A stretch of 48,432 nt of DNA from an uncultured Anaeroplasmataceae bacterium (GCA_934229535.1 CAKQDS010000011.1:1-48432), one strand, 5' to 3'. Positions 16,830 through 24,826 are shown, counted from the stretch's first letter. Made by a program: numbers and translations. Notes: generated from the letters alone by a model not told the origin.

Positions 16830-18223
16830 CCTAATTTCACCTTCGCCTTCAAATGTGGACCACCATCAGAAACTCTAACCCATTCTTTATGGCCCTTACC
16901 ACAAAATCCTGATCCACTAACCTCAAATTCATCAGACACCATACTTATGCTCTTTAACACATCTGGAACATAGCCACTAATAACTACTGGTGAAACAATC
17001 TTTCCACTGAATTTTCCATCAACTATTTCTCTTGCATATTCAGCAGTACATTGAATTTGCCAGTTTTTAGGATCCTCCATACCATTATTAGTATCACATA
17101 AATAATAACCATGCTTTATAGACTTAATCATATCACTAACCTTAGATTCTCCTTTTGAGAAGAATGTATTAGTCATACGAGAATAAGCTTTTCTCTTATA
17201 GCTTTCACGTCTACCATTTCCAGTAGGCTCTGTTCCAAGCTGTAAGGCACTTAAGGTATCAGATATACCAGTTTGTAAAATTCCTTTTTTAATGATTAGG
17301 GTATCATGAGCTAGTACACCATCATCATCAAAGAAATAAGAGGCAACACTTTCAGTAGCACACGCACCATCATGCATATCTATTAAAGGAGAGGCAACAT
17401 ATTCTCCAATATAATCCTTACCCTTTGCTCTATTTTTAACAAACATATCCATTTCAACACCATGACCAAATGCTTCATGAGCAATAAGACCCGTAATAGA
17501 TGGATCTGTGATTACATCATACACACCTGGTTCAATTGGTTTAGCATCTAATAATTCAATAGCAATTTGACAAGCATCGTTAATCTTATCATTAATTTTA
17601 TCGAATACATCTAATGTATTTGCACCATCACAAACAATTCTACCCATCTTTATTGTATTGCCTCGTCTTGATACAGCAATAGCATAAACATTAGTCCAGG
17701 TATAATATTGATCTAATTCCTTATTAGGACTGATGAAGATTTTAGAAACCTCCATTTTATTGTATCTACCTATAGCATTTATAATTAAATCACTATAGCT
17801 TTTAATATCATCACGAATCTTGGTAAGCTTTTCAACAACCACCTCATCACTAACTGGTGATAAATCCTCTCGACAAAATGATTTCTTTATTTTTTCTTCT
17901 TTAATTAAACCAACATTAACATGCTCCTGCTTTAACTCTGGCAAAGTGATTTCCGCCTCAATTTTCTTTGCAAGTTCTAAATAATTTTCTTCATTAATGT
18001 CATCAAATGAATACTCACTATAGCCTTTACCATTAAAAATTTTAACGACATATCCCACCTCATTAGCTGATTCAGAAACAGATATATTTTTAGTATCGAC
18101 ACCTATTGCTGTACCAGTTACAACGGAGCCTAAAAGTGAAACATATTCATATTTTTTTAATAATTCTTCAACCAAATACTTACATGGCTTTTTTGATTTT
18201 GCTAATATTTCATTTAAACTCAT
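16826..18223 (-). CDS. tldD: TldD-family zinc metallopeptidase
   Basis: 465 aa. The zinc motif HEAFGHGVE (HExxxH) is intact and the downstream GSGFCGKG segment is the conserved C-terminal region carrying the third ligand. It is the catalytic subunit for the TldE protein that follows. The start has AGGAGG upstream and a TTGCTA-17-TATAAT promoter back to back with that of the ribonuclease gene. Confidence 0.92.
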   Translation of the reverse strand: MSLNEILAKSKKPCKYLVEELLKKYEYVSLLGSVVTGTAIGVDTKNISVSESANEVGYVVKIFNGKGYSEYSFDDINEENYLELAKKIEAEITLPELKQEHVNVGLIKEEKIKKSFCREDLSPVSDEVVVEKLTKIRDDIKSYSDLIINAIGRYNKMEVSKIFISPNKELDQYYTWTNVYAIAVSRRGNTIKMGRIVCDGANTLDVFDKINDKINDACQIAIELLDAKPIEPGVYDVITDPSITGLIAHEAFGHGVEMDMFVKNRAKGKDYIGEYVASPLIDMHDGACATESVASYFFDDDGVLAHDTLIIKKGILQTGISDTLSALQLGTEPTGNGRRESYKRKAYSRMTNTFFSKGESKVSDMIKSIKHGYYLCDTNNGMEDPKNWQIQCTAEYAREIVDGKFSGKIVSPVVISGYVPDVLKSISMVSDEFEVSGSGFCGKGHKEWVRVSDGGPHLKAKVKLG

Positions 18224-18248
18224 TTTAAAACCTCCTATTTATACATTA

Positions 18249-18277
18249 ATTATACTATCTTTTAAAACCATTAGCAA
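18249..18277 (-). promoter_or_regulatory. Promoter of tldDE
   Basis: Minus-strand TTGCTA (18277-18272), 17-base spacer, TATAAT (18254-18249). Confidence 0.7.
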
Positions 18278-18299
18278 ATACTTAGCATATTTTTTTAAA

Positions 18300-18328
18300 T
18301 TGCATATTTTAACAAATTGTGCTAAAAT
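18300..18328 (+). promoter_or_regulatory. Promoter of the barnase/barstar genes
   Basis: TTGCAT (18300-18305), 17-base spacer, TAAAAT (18323-18328). It diverges from the tldD promoter; the two -35 boxes are 22 bases apart, so the two units may affect each other. Confidence 0.65.
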
Positions 18329-18366
18329 AATCATGCAAAAATCAATATAAAGGATTAACATATTAA

Positions 18367-19020
18367 ATGAAAAAAATAATTTTAGCCTTAATTTCTATAT
18401 TACTACTAGCATCATGTGATATAGCCATTACAAATTCTAAAGATAATAGTTCAACATCTTCTCACGAAGAAGAATCAAGCTCATCTAAACCAAGCTCTAA
18501 TTCAACTAAACCAAGTTCTAGCTCTTCTAGTTCAACTAAGCCAAGCTCTAGCTCTTCTAGCTCAACTAAGCCAAGCTCTAGCTCTTCTAGCTCAACTAAG
18601 CCAAGCTCTAGCTCAACTGCTAGCTCTAGTTTTGACAATTTAGGCTTTAAGGTTATTAGTATTTCCTTAACCTCAACTGATGTAAATGAATCAGGAATTT
18701 ATGATTCCTTAGAAGAGGTTGGTGCTTATTTATATCTTTATAAAAAGCTGCCTAGTAACTATAAAACAAAATCAAGTATGACCTATGTAAAAAGTAACCA
18801 TACTGCTTCTAATAAGCTAAGCATTGGTGGCGATACATTTAAAAATAAAGAAGGCCTTCTACCTAAAAAAAGTGGTAGAACCTATACAGAATGTGATATA
18901 GCTTACACAGGTGGAAATAGAAATAGTAAAAGAATCGTATTTTGTACTAAAGATGATTTATATTTTTATACATCAGACCATTATGAAAGCTATAGTATTT
19001 TGAGGTTTTATTATGAATAG
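18367..19020 (+). CDS. Barnase-type ribonuclease lipoprotein with serine-rich stalk
   Basis: 217 aa in three parts. Residues 1-17 are a lipoprotein signal peptide (lipobox LASC, lipidated Cys17). Residues about 24-89 are a low-complexity Ser/Lys/Pro/Thr stalk of 10-residue repeats. Residues about 110-217 match barnase closely: KLPSNYKTK, SIGGDTF, KSGRTY and TSDHY. The catalytic set is complete: Lys135, Glu175 (general base, barnase Glu73), Arg185, Arg189 and His205 (His102). The enzyme would cut RNA endonucleolytically with guanine preference. Known barnases are freely secreted, so a lipid-anchored form on a stalk is unusual. The downstream inhibitor gene overlaps by 8 bases. Roles as a surface toxin or for RNA scavenging are both possible. 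Confidence 0.92.
   Translation: MKKIILALISILLLASCDIAITNSKDNSSTSSHEEESSSSKPSSNSTKPSSSSSSSTKPSSSSSSSTKPSSSSSSSTKPSSSSTASSSFDNLGFKVISISLTSTDVNESGIYDSLEEVGAYLYLYKKLPSNYKTKSSMTYVKSNHTASNKLSIGGDTFKNKEGLLPKKSGRTYTECDIAYTGGNRNSKRIVFCTKDDLYFYTSDHYESYSILRFYYE
18501..18615 (+). repeat. 30-bp tandem repeat encoding the Ser-rich stalk
   Basis: Three full 30-bp units (18501, 18531, 18561) and a partial fourth (18591) encode STKPSSSSSS-type decapeptides. The second and third units differ at a single base. The unit length is a multiple of 3, so gain or loss of copies would change stalk length without frameshift. Confidence 0.9.
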
Positions 19021-19264
19021 AATTGAATTAGATTGTCTTAAATACCCTAGTAAAAAGGAACTATTAAGCTATTTAAGAGATAATCTTGAAGAAATGTATT
19101 CATTAAATTATGATTCCTTACTTGACGCCCTAACAGGCTATGAATTTCCTCTTGAAATTAATATAAAGAATAAGACATTATATGAGGATTACCCAAATTT
19201 AAAAGAAGTTTTTGAAATAGTTACAAATGAAAATAAAAATGTAAAGGTGAATTATCTAGATTAA
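19013..19264 (+). CDS. Barstar-family ribonuclease inhibitor (immunity protein)
   Basis: 83 aa, the barstar length. The barnase-binding helix region reads NYDSLLDALTG, matching barstar NLDALWDCLTG with both contact aspartates (Asp35 and Asp39 equivalents). It starts within the ribonuclease gene (8-base overlap) behind GAGGT, so inhibitor and enzyme are made together. No signal peptide: it protects the cytoplasm from enzyme that has not been exported. A terminator follows directly. Confidence 0.9.
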   Translation: MNRIELDCLKYPSKKELLSYLRDNLEEMYSLNYDSLLDALTGYEFPLEINIKNKTLYEDYPNLKEVFEIVTNENKNVKVNYLD

Positions 19265-19265
19265 A

Positions 19266-19290
19266 GGATTGCAGCAGCAATTCTTTTTTT
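19266..19290 (+). terminator. Terminator of the ribonuclease/inhibitor operon
   Basis: GGATTGC/GCAATTC stem (one G-U pair) with an AGCA loop and seven T. Confidence 0.85.
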
Positions 19291-19293
19291 AAC

Positions 19294-19322
19294 AAAAAAA
19301 AGCTAAGAGATTATCTCCTAGC
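19294..19322 (-). terminator. Terminator of rpsP-khpA
   Basis: A 9-bp stem (19302-19310 with 19314-19322, one G-U pair on the minus strand) followed by eight T on the minus strand; converges with the previous terminator. Confidence 0.85.
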
Positions 19323-19324
19323 CT

Positions 19325-19573
19325 TTATCTTGCATCGATGTCTAAGTGTACCCTTTTGCCTTCTTTTGAGGCACCAGCATATAAAACCGTACGGATTGCC
19401 TTAGCAATATGACCTTCACGTCCTATAACACGACCTAAGTCAGCTTGATTGACTAAAACCTTAAACTTTAGATCATCTTCTGTACTAGCTTCCTCCTTAA
19501 TGATTTCAAAATCATTAGGATAGGCAACTAAGGGTAATATTAAACTAGATATCAAATTTTCAAAATTTATCAT
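19325..19573 (-). CDS. khpA: KH-domain RNA-binding protein KhpA
   Basis: 82 aa, a single type II KH domain with the GxxG loop in RVIGREGHIAKAIR. KhpA with KhpB binds RNA and affects cell elongation and division in Bacillota. The rpsP-khpA order is conserved in the phylum (usually followed by rimM-trmD, absent here because a terminator follows). Start behind GGGGTGG. Confidence 0.92.
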   Translation of the reverse strand: MINFENLISSLILPLVAYPNDFEIIKEEASTEDDLKFKVLVNQADLGRVIGREGHIAKAIRTVLYAGASKEGKRVHLDIDAR

Positions 19574-19587
19574 CTAGTCCACCCCGC

Positions 19588-19839
19588 TTACTTTGTTGAC
19601 TTTGCAATATTATTCTTCTTTAAGATATTTGCAACTGTAACCGTAGGTTGAGCACCATTATCTAACCATTTTGTAATCTTTTCAGCTTCTAATTTAACAG
19701 TAGCAGGCTCAGTTAATGGATTATATGTTCCTAAAATTTCTAAGAATTTACCATCTCTTGGGCTTCTAGAATCACAAGCTACAATACGATAGAATGGGCT
19801 TTTATGAGAACCATATCTTTGTAATCTAATCTTTACCAT
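19588..19839 (-). CDS. rpsP: 30S ribosomal protein S16
   Basis: 83 aa from the ATG at 19839, chosen because AAGGAG lies 8 bases upstream and S16 begins MVKIRLQR; a start 9 bases earlier is not needed. The S16 signature KIRLQRYGSHKSPFYRIVACDSR is intact. First gene of the rpsP-khpA unit with a strong promoter. Confidence 0.96.
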   Translation of the reverse strand: MVKIRLQRYGSHKSPFYRIVACDSRSPRDGKFLEILGTYNPLTEPATVKLEAEKITKWLDNGAQPTVTVANILKKNNIAKSTK

Positions 19840-19874
19840 AAAAAACACTCCTTTTTATCTGAATTAACGTATAT

Positions 19875-19902
19875 ATTATATCATACTTTTTAAAGCTGTC
19901 AA
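19875..19902 (-). promoter_or_regulatory. Promoter of rpsP
   Basis: Minus-strand TTGACA (19902-19897), 16-base spacer, TATAAT (19880-19875); both hexamers are consensus. Confidence 0.8.
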
Positions 19903-19929
19903 GCACTTTTGCTTAACAGGATGCTTTTT

Positions 19930-21390
19930 TTATGCTTTAATTGCTTTTCCCAAATTTGTAACTACAACATCACTAAAGCTACAAACAGTTCCACGAGTTG
20001 CAAACATACCTATATAATAGTACCTATTATCAATTGCTGTTAAATCAAAATCATAATAATTCTTTTCATAGCTTTTACCTTTATAATTAACCAAAACATT
20101 TATTGATTGTCCTAATCTTGTTATCTCTAAATATGCCTCATCATTTGTCTTATAAAAACCTGCTTCAATATTATCTTCATTGCTTAATGAGGTATTTTCT
20201 CTCTTATAAATAATATTTGTAAAGCCATCAGTTGTATAAAAGCCCGCTGCTATATAATTGCTTCTAATATTAGAATTAGGAAGATTTTGTTCGACGTAAA
20301 TATCGTCTCTTATCATTAGGCCAAAGCCTGACTGTTTTATTTCTTTTGTCTCTAAAACCTTAACATTAGCACTTATTTTTATATTTTCATCAATAGAAAC
20401 CTGCTTAAATATCATTGCAATTCCATCAGTTCCAAGAGAAATTTTTCCTTTAGGAGTTCCCGCATTTTGACCAACAATAAATTCATTATTCTTTTGATAA
20501 GCAAGGAAGCAATTACCTTTTTCTATTGGCGAATCACCACAATCACCAAAGGCAGTACCATACCAGCCCTTACTAAAGCCTGTCCAGGTTTTAGGAGTAT
20601 ATTTTTTCTCATCAAAGCCTTCGTAAACTGGCTCCTTATAATCTGGATTACTAGTTAAATCAATTGATTTTGTAGGTTTAATTAAATCAATTACGTGATT
20701 TGCCAAAGAAAGCTTTGTATTTTTTATTTCATTGCAAACAAAATATGCCATAATTTTTGCACCATAAATATTTAAATGCGTAACATCAACAGACTTTATT
20801 GATGAATTAACCCAAGCATGAAAATAGCAGGCCTCTTCATAGCCTATTGATAAATACAATTTCTTGGTTATTGTTGTTAAATCAATACAATAAACATCCA
20901 TTTCATTTGCTAAATCAATAATTGCCTTAGGGTAATTACCATTATTAGTAATATGACCACTTATACCGGTATAATCATTTGAAGCATTATTTCTTACAAT
21001 AGGCGTACATAAAATAGGTATAGCACCTTTTTCCAATGCTAATTTTATATAATATTCATATAAATAGTATTTAAATGAATTCTTATTATCTATATCTAAA
21101 TTTGCACTTGTAAATCTTAAATTGTCATCACTTTTTTCATCATTATGACCAAAGCCAATAAGCAAATAATCATCTTTACCAAGCATTTCCCTTAATTTTA
21201 AATAATTATTCTCTTTAATAAAGCTTTTAGAGCTGCGACCAGATAAAGCTAAATTAATAATATTAACATTAGAATCAAAAAAGCAATTAAATTTTGTTGC
21301 ATAGCCATATCTTGGATAATAATAAGCATCATGAAATAATGCTAGTGTTGAATCACCAACCACATATAAATTAATTTTTTTATTCTTCAT
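19930..21390 (-). CDS. Two-domain SGNH/GDSL hydrolase, rhamnogalacturonan-acetylesterase-like
   Basis: 486 aa. Residues 1-245 are an SGNH esterase: block I GDSTL (Ser14), the block II/III elements LSGRSS and GFGHND, and block V DVTHLN with the catalytic Asp/His pair. This pattern is closest to CE12 rhamnogalacturonan acetylesterases. Residues about 260-486 form a second domain rich in beta-strands, probably lectin-like (ConA-type). No signal peptide, so it would deacetylate imported oligosaccharides. Not part of the uronate operon; it follows ylbF by 27 bases on the same strand with GAGGAAAG as SD. Confidence 0.8.
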   Translation of the reverse strand: MKNKKINLYVVGDSTLALFHDAYYYPRYGYATKFNCFFDSNVNIINLALSGRSSKSFIKENNYLKLREMLGKDDYLLIGFGHNDEKSDDNLRFTSANLDIDNKNSFKYYLYEYYIKLALEKGAIPILCTPIVRNNASNDYTGISGHITNNGNYPKAIIDLANEMDVYCIDLTTITKKLYLSIGYEEACYFHAWVNSSIKSVDVTHLNIYGAKIMAYFVCNEIKNTKLSLANHVIDLIKPTKSIDLTSNPDYKEPVYEGFDEKKYTPKTWTGFSKGWYGTAFGDCGDSPIEKGNCFLAYQKNNEFIVGQNAGTPKGKISLGTDGIAMIFKQVSIDENIKISANVKVLETKEIKQSGFGLMIRDDIYVEQNLPNSNIRSNYIAAGFYTTDGFTNIIYKRENTSLSNEDNIEAGFYKTNDEAYLEITRLGQSINVLVNYKGKSYEKNYYDFDLTAIDNRYYYIGMFATRGTVCSFSDVVVTNLGKAIKA

Positions 21391-21417
21391 ATACTTTCCT
21401 CATTAAATACAATTTTC

Positions 21418-21786
21418 TTAATTAATATTAATACTTTCATTTATTTTAAATTTATTCGATATTGACGCTTTAAGATCATTTAAAAAATCATTAATTTCCT
21501 TTTGAACCTTATTTTGCAAGCTAAAGTATTTTTTTACAAGGCTGTTTGAATACAATTCCTTCTTTAGCACCAACAAATTTTTCTTATAATCACTTAAGCT
21601 TGGATGGTATTTTCCGTATTTTTGGGCTTCATAATACCTATCCTTTGCTATATTAAATTTTATAATTAAATCCTTAAGCTCAGCATCAATTTGTTTTTTT
21701 AGTGATAACAATTCTTGAAAATCATTTGAATCAATAACACTTTTTATGTATGCATCAGTTTTATTTAGAATATTAACATAATCCAT
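21418..21786 (-). CDS. ylbF: YlbF/YmcA family protein
   Basis: 122 aa, mostly helical with heptad spacing; LIIKFNIAKDRYYEAQKYGKYHPSL and the ENxLQ-like SLQNKVQKEIN segment are typical of the family. In B. subtilis YlbF with YmcA and YaaT forms the complex that stimulates RNase Y processing and affects sporulation and competence. The order ylbD-ylbE-ylbF is the same as in B. subtilis, which supports the call. Confidence 0.8.
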   Translation of the reverse strand: MDYVNILNKTDAYIKSVIDSNDFQELLSLKKQIDAELKDLIIKFNIAKDRYYEAQKYGKYHPSLSDYKKNLLVLKKELYSNSLVKKYFSLQNKVQKEINDFLNDLKASISNKFKINESININ

Positions 21787-21788
21787 TA

Positions 21789-22013
21789 TTACTCATCCTT
21801 TTTTAAGAATCCTTTCAACAATTTTAAATATGAAACATTTTGATTAAATTTATCTAATTTATCAACCACTCTAATCTTTAAATCCTTTTTGGCAATGCTT
21901 AAAAATGTTGTGAACATATTTTCGTCATAATAAAGGATCTTATACCATTTTGGGTGAAATCGTAAATACATTAGAAGCTCTTCATGTTGATATAAATAAT
22001 TAAAATAGTCCAT
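21789..22013 (-). CDS. ylbE: YlbE-like protein
   Basis: 74 aa from the ATG at 22013, which shares a base with the ylbD stop (TAATG); a GTG 9 bases earlier is also in frame. The core YLRFHPKWYKILYYDENM matches the YlbE pattern (RxNPxWYRxLSRNP). Function unknown in B. subtilis. Identified by motif and by its place between ylbD and ylbF. Confidence 0.75.
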   Translation of the reverse strand: MDYFNYLYQHEELLMYLRFHPKWYKILYYDENMFTTFLSIAKKDLKIRVVDKLDKFNQNVSYLKLLKGFLKKDE

Positions 22014-22381
22014 TAGTACCACTCATCAAATTTACGATCAAACAAAGGATCAAGAGTACTCTTTGAGGCGCTAGCTACACTAGCACCAGCACCAAATGAT
22101 GCAAGTAGCTCAATTACCTTTTGAATTGATGTAACTGTCTTTGTAATTTGATCAGGGTCGATTTTTTTTACATAGCCAATAACATTTTTTAGCATTTGTG
22201 TAGTATCACTATTTTTATTATAAGCTCTTGGACTATCAGGTTCTACTGCTTTAGGTTCGTCACCTATCAAAATAAACTCTTCGTATAGCTCTTGCCATGT
22301 TTTCTTTTTAGCAATTACCTCATTTTTTAAATTAGGATTTTTTTTTATGTATTCCTTAAATCTATCCATATTAGCAGACAT
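22013..22381 (-). CDS. ylbD: YlbD-like coat-family protein
   Basis: 122 aa from the ATG at 22381, with AGGTGG upstream. The segment KTWQELYEEFILIGDEP is the YlbD signature (gk.tWQelYEdw.llG); the second half has MLKNVIGYVKKIDPDQITKTVTSIQKVI. YlbD is annotated as a putative spore coat protein in B. subtilis. A CATATTATA box (22405-22397) upstream fits the -10 consensus CATANNNTA of mother-cell sigma factors. Confidence 0.78.
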   Translation of the reverse strand: MSANMDRFKEYIKKNPNLKNEVIAKKKTWQELYEEFILIGDEPKAVEPDSPRAYNKNSDTTQMLKNVIGYVKKIDPDQITKTVTSIQKVIELLASFGAGASVASASKSTLDPLFDRKFDEWY

Positions 22382-22396
22382 ATTACCACCTATTAT

Positions 22397-22405
22397 TATA
22401 ATATG
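22397..22405 (-). promoter_or_regulatory. Candidate sigma-E/K -10 box for ylbDEF
   Basis: CATATTATA on the minus strand matches CATANNNTA; it sits 16 bases before the ylbD start. No confident -35. A TATAAT overlapping it (22402-22397) could instead be sigma-A. Confidence 0.3.
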
Positions 22406-22426
22406 CAATAAATCTTTGGTTGCTAC

Positions 22427-22948
22427 CTAATACTTTTTATAAAGACTATTGATTTGACTGGCTACATCAGCTATTGAAGCATCATCAACTTCAATTACAT
22501 AATCACACATATTCTTAATATCATTATTAAAATAGGTATCATCAATATTAAGGCGTTTTTCAACATCAGCAATTAAATCACCACGTAGTAGCATTCTTTT
22601 TCTTCTAGTATCCTTTTTAGCTTGAAGAAAAAAAGCAACAAAACTGATTTTATTTTTTTTATAATTTATTAAGCCCTGAGGCTCAACAATAGCAAATTTG
22701 TTATTGCTTAAATCTTCAAAGGCTGTACCATAAAAATTATTGGCATAGTTGACAGTTTCTAAAAAGAAATTGCGGCTGCTTAATTCTTCAAATTTTTCTA
22801 ATGTAATAAAATGATAATCTCTACCATCAAGCTCATTTAACCTAGGCTTTCTTGTTGTATATGTTACTAGCTTATCATATCCAAAAGATATTAATTTTTT
22901 TCCAACCTCTGTTTTGCCAACAGCACTAGGTCCAATAAGTAAAATCAT
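22427..22948 (-). CDS. Guanylate kinase-like protein
   Basis: 173 aa from the ATG at 22948 (GGTGGTG upstream). The P-loop GPSAVGKT is at residues 6-13, followed by the guanylate-binding TTRKPR and GRDYHFI and by NNFYGT, as in Gmk. It is shorter than normal Gmk (about 205 aa) and the C-terminal half is divergent, so it may be a paralog and not the essential enzyme. Lies just after the flippase gene and before ylbD. Confidence 0.78.
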   Translation of the reverse strand: MILLIGPSAVGKTEVGKKLISFGYDKLVTYTTRKPRLNELDGRDYHFITLEKFEELSSRNFFLETVNYANNFYGTAFEDLSNNKFAIVEPQGLINYKKNKISFVAFFLQAKKDTRRKRMLLRGDLIADVEKRLNIDDTYFNNDIKNMCDYVIEVDDASIADVASQINSLYKKY

Positions 22949-22965
22949 TTTAAAACACCACCATC

Positions 22966-24351
22966 TCAAATTATATCACTGCTTTGCTTATTTTTCCATA
23001 AAATTATAATGATTATTATAATTACATAATTCATAAGTAGTAATAATATTTGTAGCACTATATTTTTAACTAAACTATATTTAATTAGTTTAATTTCCAG
23101 CATAAGTAGACTTAAAGAAACAATAAAGACAAGAATATATTTTAAAATTTCACATATATAAATACCTAAGATCTTTATTTTTTCAAATCGTAAGATAATT
23201 ATTGCATAACAAATACATAATAATGCACAAATATTTGTCGCGATTATTGCACCTATATAAGAATATCCTGTAATTAATATTTTATTAAGTGTATATTTTA
23301 ATATTAAGCTTATCCAAGTTAAGCATACAATTCCATTAACCTTATTGATTGCATGTAATATTCCTAAAATTATTTTATATAGTCCAAAAATAATTATTTG
23401 GATTACCATATATCTTAAAACTATATAGCCACCAGCATTTTTAGGGTATAAAAATGCAAATATTTCTTTGGAATATAATAGATATAATCCTGTAAAAAAA
23501 ACTAAAATTGCATTTAAATAAAGAAAAATAGCTTTTAAATCCTGTTTTTCCTTAAATGATGAAATAAGTGTTGCCGCAAAGCTTGAGGCAATCATAACTG
23601 GCAAATAAATTAATCTATTTGCTTCATATAAATAGGCACTTACATATTCAATATCCTTAACGTATTTATATATCATAAAAACATCTATTGCCTGATACAA
23701 GGTAAAAAAAAGTGTTGTCATTCCATAAGGAAGACAATAATTAAAATATTTAACAAGATACTTTTCTGATTTATTATTTTTATAGTCAATATTAGCTTTA
23801 ATATATAAATATGAACTCACAAATGCTAAGAAATTAGCGAATAATGCTAAATATGAAATATTAACATTAATAAAAAAAATTAAACTAATTACACAAACTC
23901 TTACTATTCCTTCTAAAATTAAACAGAATGCCACCTTATTCATATTTAATAGACCTTGATTATATCCACGATAAAAATATAGGCTTGGGGTAATGAAAAG
24001 GCTACTTCCCGCAATAATAAGTCCTAATGGATTAGAATTTTTATTATATCGTAAATAAAATATTCCTAATAAAAAATAAATTATTATCGCAAAAATCCCA
24101 ATAATCCTTGTAAGTCGTCTTCCAAAGCCTAAAAATTTAGCATATTCATCTTCGTCTAAGCTTGAAGTAATTTTAGTTGTTCCTGGTATCAAGCCTATTG
24201 TCGCAATATCATTGAATATTGAAAAAAACAAATAAGAGGTTTGATATAAAATTGCTCTATCATTGTTAGCTAAAATATAGATAAAAAGCATTCCTAATAT
24301 TTTATTTATTGTATTTCCAATTGCTAAAATAAAAGATTTTTTTACAAGCAC
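22966..24351 (-). CDS. MOP-superfamily flippase, SpoVB/polysaccharide-transporter type
   Basis: 461 aa with about 12-14 hydrophobic helices. The GTG at 24351 is the only suitable start and has GGTGAT upstream. The N-terminal KKSFILAIGNTINKILGMLFIYIL and the pattern of short loops fit the polysaccharide transport (MviN/SpoVB/RfbX) group that flips lipid-linked precursors. SpoVB acts in spore cortex synthesis, and spore genes lie on both sides, but the sequence does not separate SpoVB from O-unit flippases. The stop is TGA. Confidence 0.75.
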   Translation of the reverse strand: MLVKKSFILAIGNTINKILGMLFIYILANNDRAILYQTSYLFFSIFNDIATIGLIPGTTKITSSLDEDEYAKFLGFGRRLTRIIGIFAIIIYFLLGIFYLRYNKNSNPLGLIIAGSSLFITPSLYFYRGYNQGLLNMNKVAFCLILEGIVRVCVISLIFFINVNISYLALFANFLAFVSSYLYIKANIDYKNNKSEKYLVKYFNYCLPYGMTTLFFTLYQAIDVFMIYKYVKDIEYVSAYLYEANRLIYLPVMIASSFAATLISSFKEKQDLKAIFLYLNAILVFFTGLYLLYSKEIFAFLYPKNAGGYIVLRYMVIQIIIFGLYKIILGILHAINKVNGIVCLTWISLILKYTLNKILITGYSYIGAIIATNICALLCICYAIIILRFEKIKILGIYICEILKYILVFIVSLSLLMLEIKLIKYSLVKNIVLQILLLLMNYVIIIIIIILWKNKQSSDII

Positions 24352-24398
24352 CGCATATCACCATTTTTATTTTTCCAAGCACAACATCTTAATATACA

Positions 24399-24407
24399 CA
24401 TAAAATA
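24399..24407 (+). promoter_or_regulatory. Candidate sigma-E/K -10 box for the 57-aa gene
   Basis: CATAAAATA matches CATANNNTA and lies 13 bases before the start codon. The -35 is not clear. Confidence 0.3.
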
Positions 24408-24420
24408 TAATGGTGATGTT

Positions 24421-24594
24421 ATGTTTAAAAATAGAAATATGGATGCTTATAATTCAAGCTATGAAATGAATATGCTTCAAAGAATTATGTATGAGCTTGA
24501 TGATATTAATCGCAAGCTTAGAAATTTAAATAATCGTCTAAAGCGTGTTGAAGGCTTTTTAGGACTAACTAAGGAGGATGACATTAGCACATAA
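24421..24594 (+). CDS. Small coiled-coil protein, 57 aa
   Basis: ATG with GGTGATG upstream; 57 codons. After a polar N-terminus the segment MLQRIMYELDDINRKLRNL and the following NNRLKRVEGFLGL form one long amphipathic helix with heptad spacing. Family not recognised. It sits directly before a YjcZ-like sporulation gene, has a CATANNNTA box, and ends 42 bases before the next start, which suggests a sporulation role. Confidence 0.65.
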   Translation: MFKNRNMDAYNSSYEMNMLQRIMYELDDINRKLRNLNNRLKRVEGFLGLTKEDDIST

Positions 24595-24610
24595 ATAAAT
24601 AAAACCACCT

Positions 24611-24619
24611 CATATGATA
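24611..24619 (+). promoter_or_regulatory. Candidate sigma-E/K -10 box for the YjcZ-like gene
   Basis: CATATGATA matches CATANNNTA, 17 bases before the start; an AGGAGGTGAT ribosome binding site follows at 24625-24634. Confidence 0.35.
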
Positions 24620-24636
24620 AGATAGGAGGTGATACG

Positions 24637-24783
24637 ATGTATTATTATCAAATGCCAAATGCCTGTGGTTGCAATTATATGCCATATACTACGTGTAATC
24701 AAAAGCGTGGTGGATATGGATATGCTTTAATTTTAGTACTATTTATTCTTTTAGTAATAATTGGCGCTGCTAGATGGTATTAG
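24637..24783 (+). CDS. YjcZ-family small sporulation membrane protein
   Basis: 48 aa. A Tyr/Cys/Gly-rich head (three Cys) leads into GGYGYALILVLFILLVIIGAA, the single hydrophobic helix typical of YjcZ proteins, and a short RWY tail. The ribosome binding site AGGAGGTGAT is fully complementary to 16S rRNA. YjcZ proteins are found in endospore formers and linked to spores; their exact job is unknown. Confidence 0.8.
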   Translation: MYYYQMPNACGCNYMPYTTCNQKRGGYGYALILVLFILLVIIGAARWY

Positions 24784-24809
24784 ACAAAAATGCAAAATTA
24801 TGTTATAAT
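24781..24809 (+). promoter_or_regulatory. Promoter of peptide deformylase
   Basis: TAGACA (24781-24786), 17-base spacer, TATAAT (24804-24809). The -35 box begins with the stop codon of the YjcZ-like gene. Confidence 0.7.
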
Positions 24810-24826
24810 TGCATAAGGTGATTATA

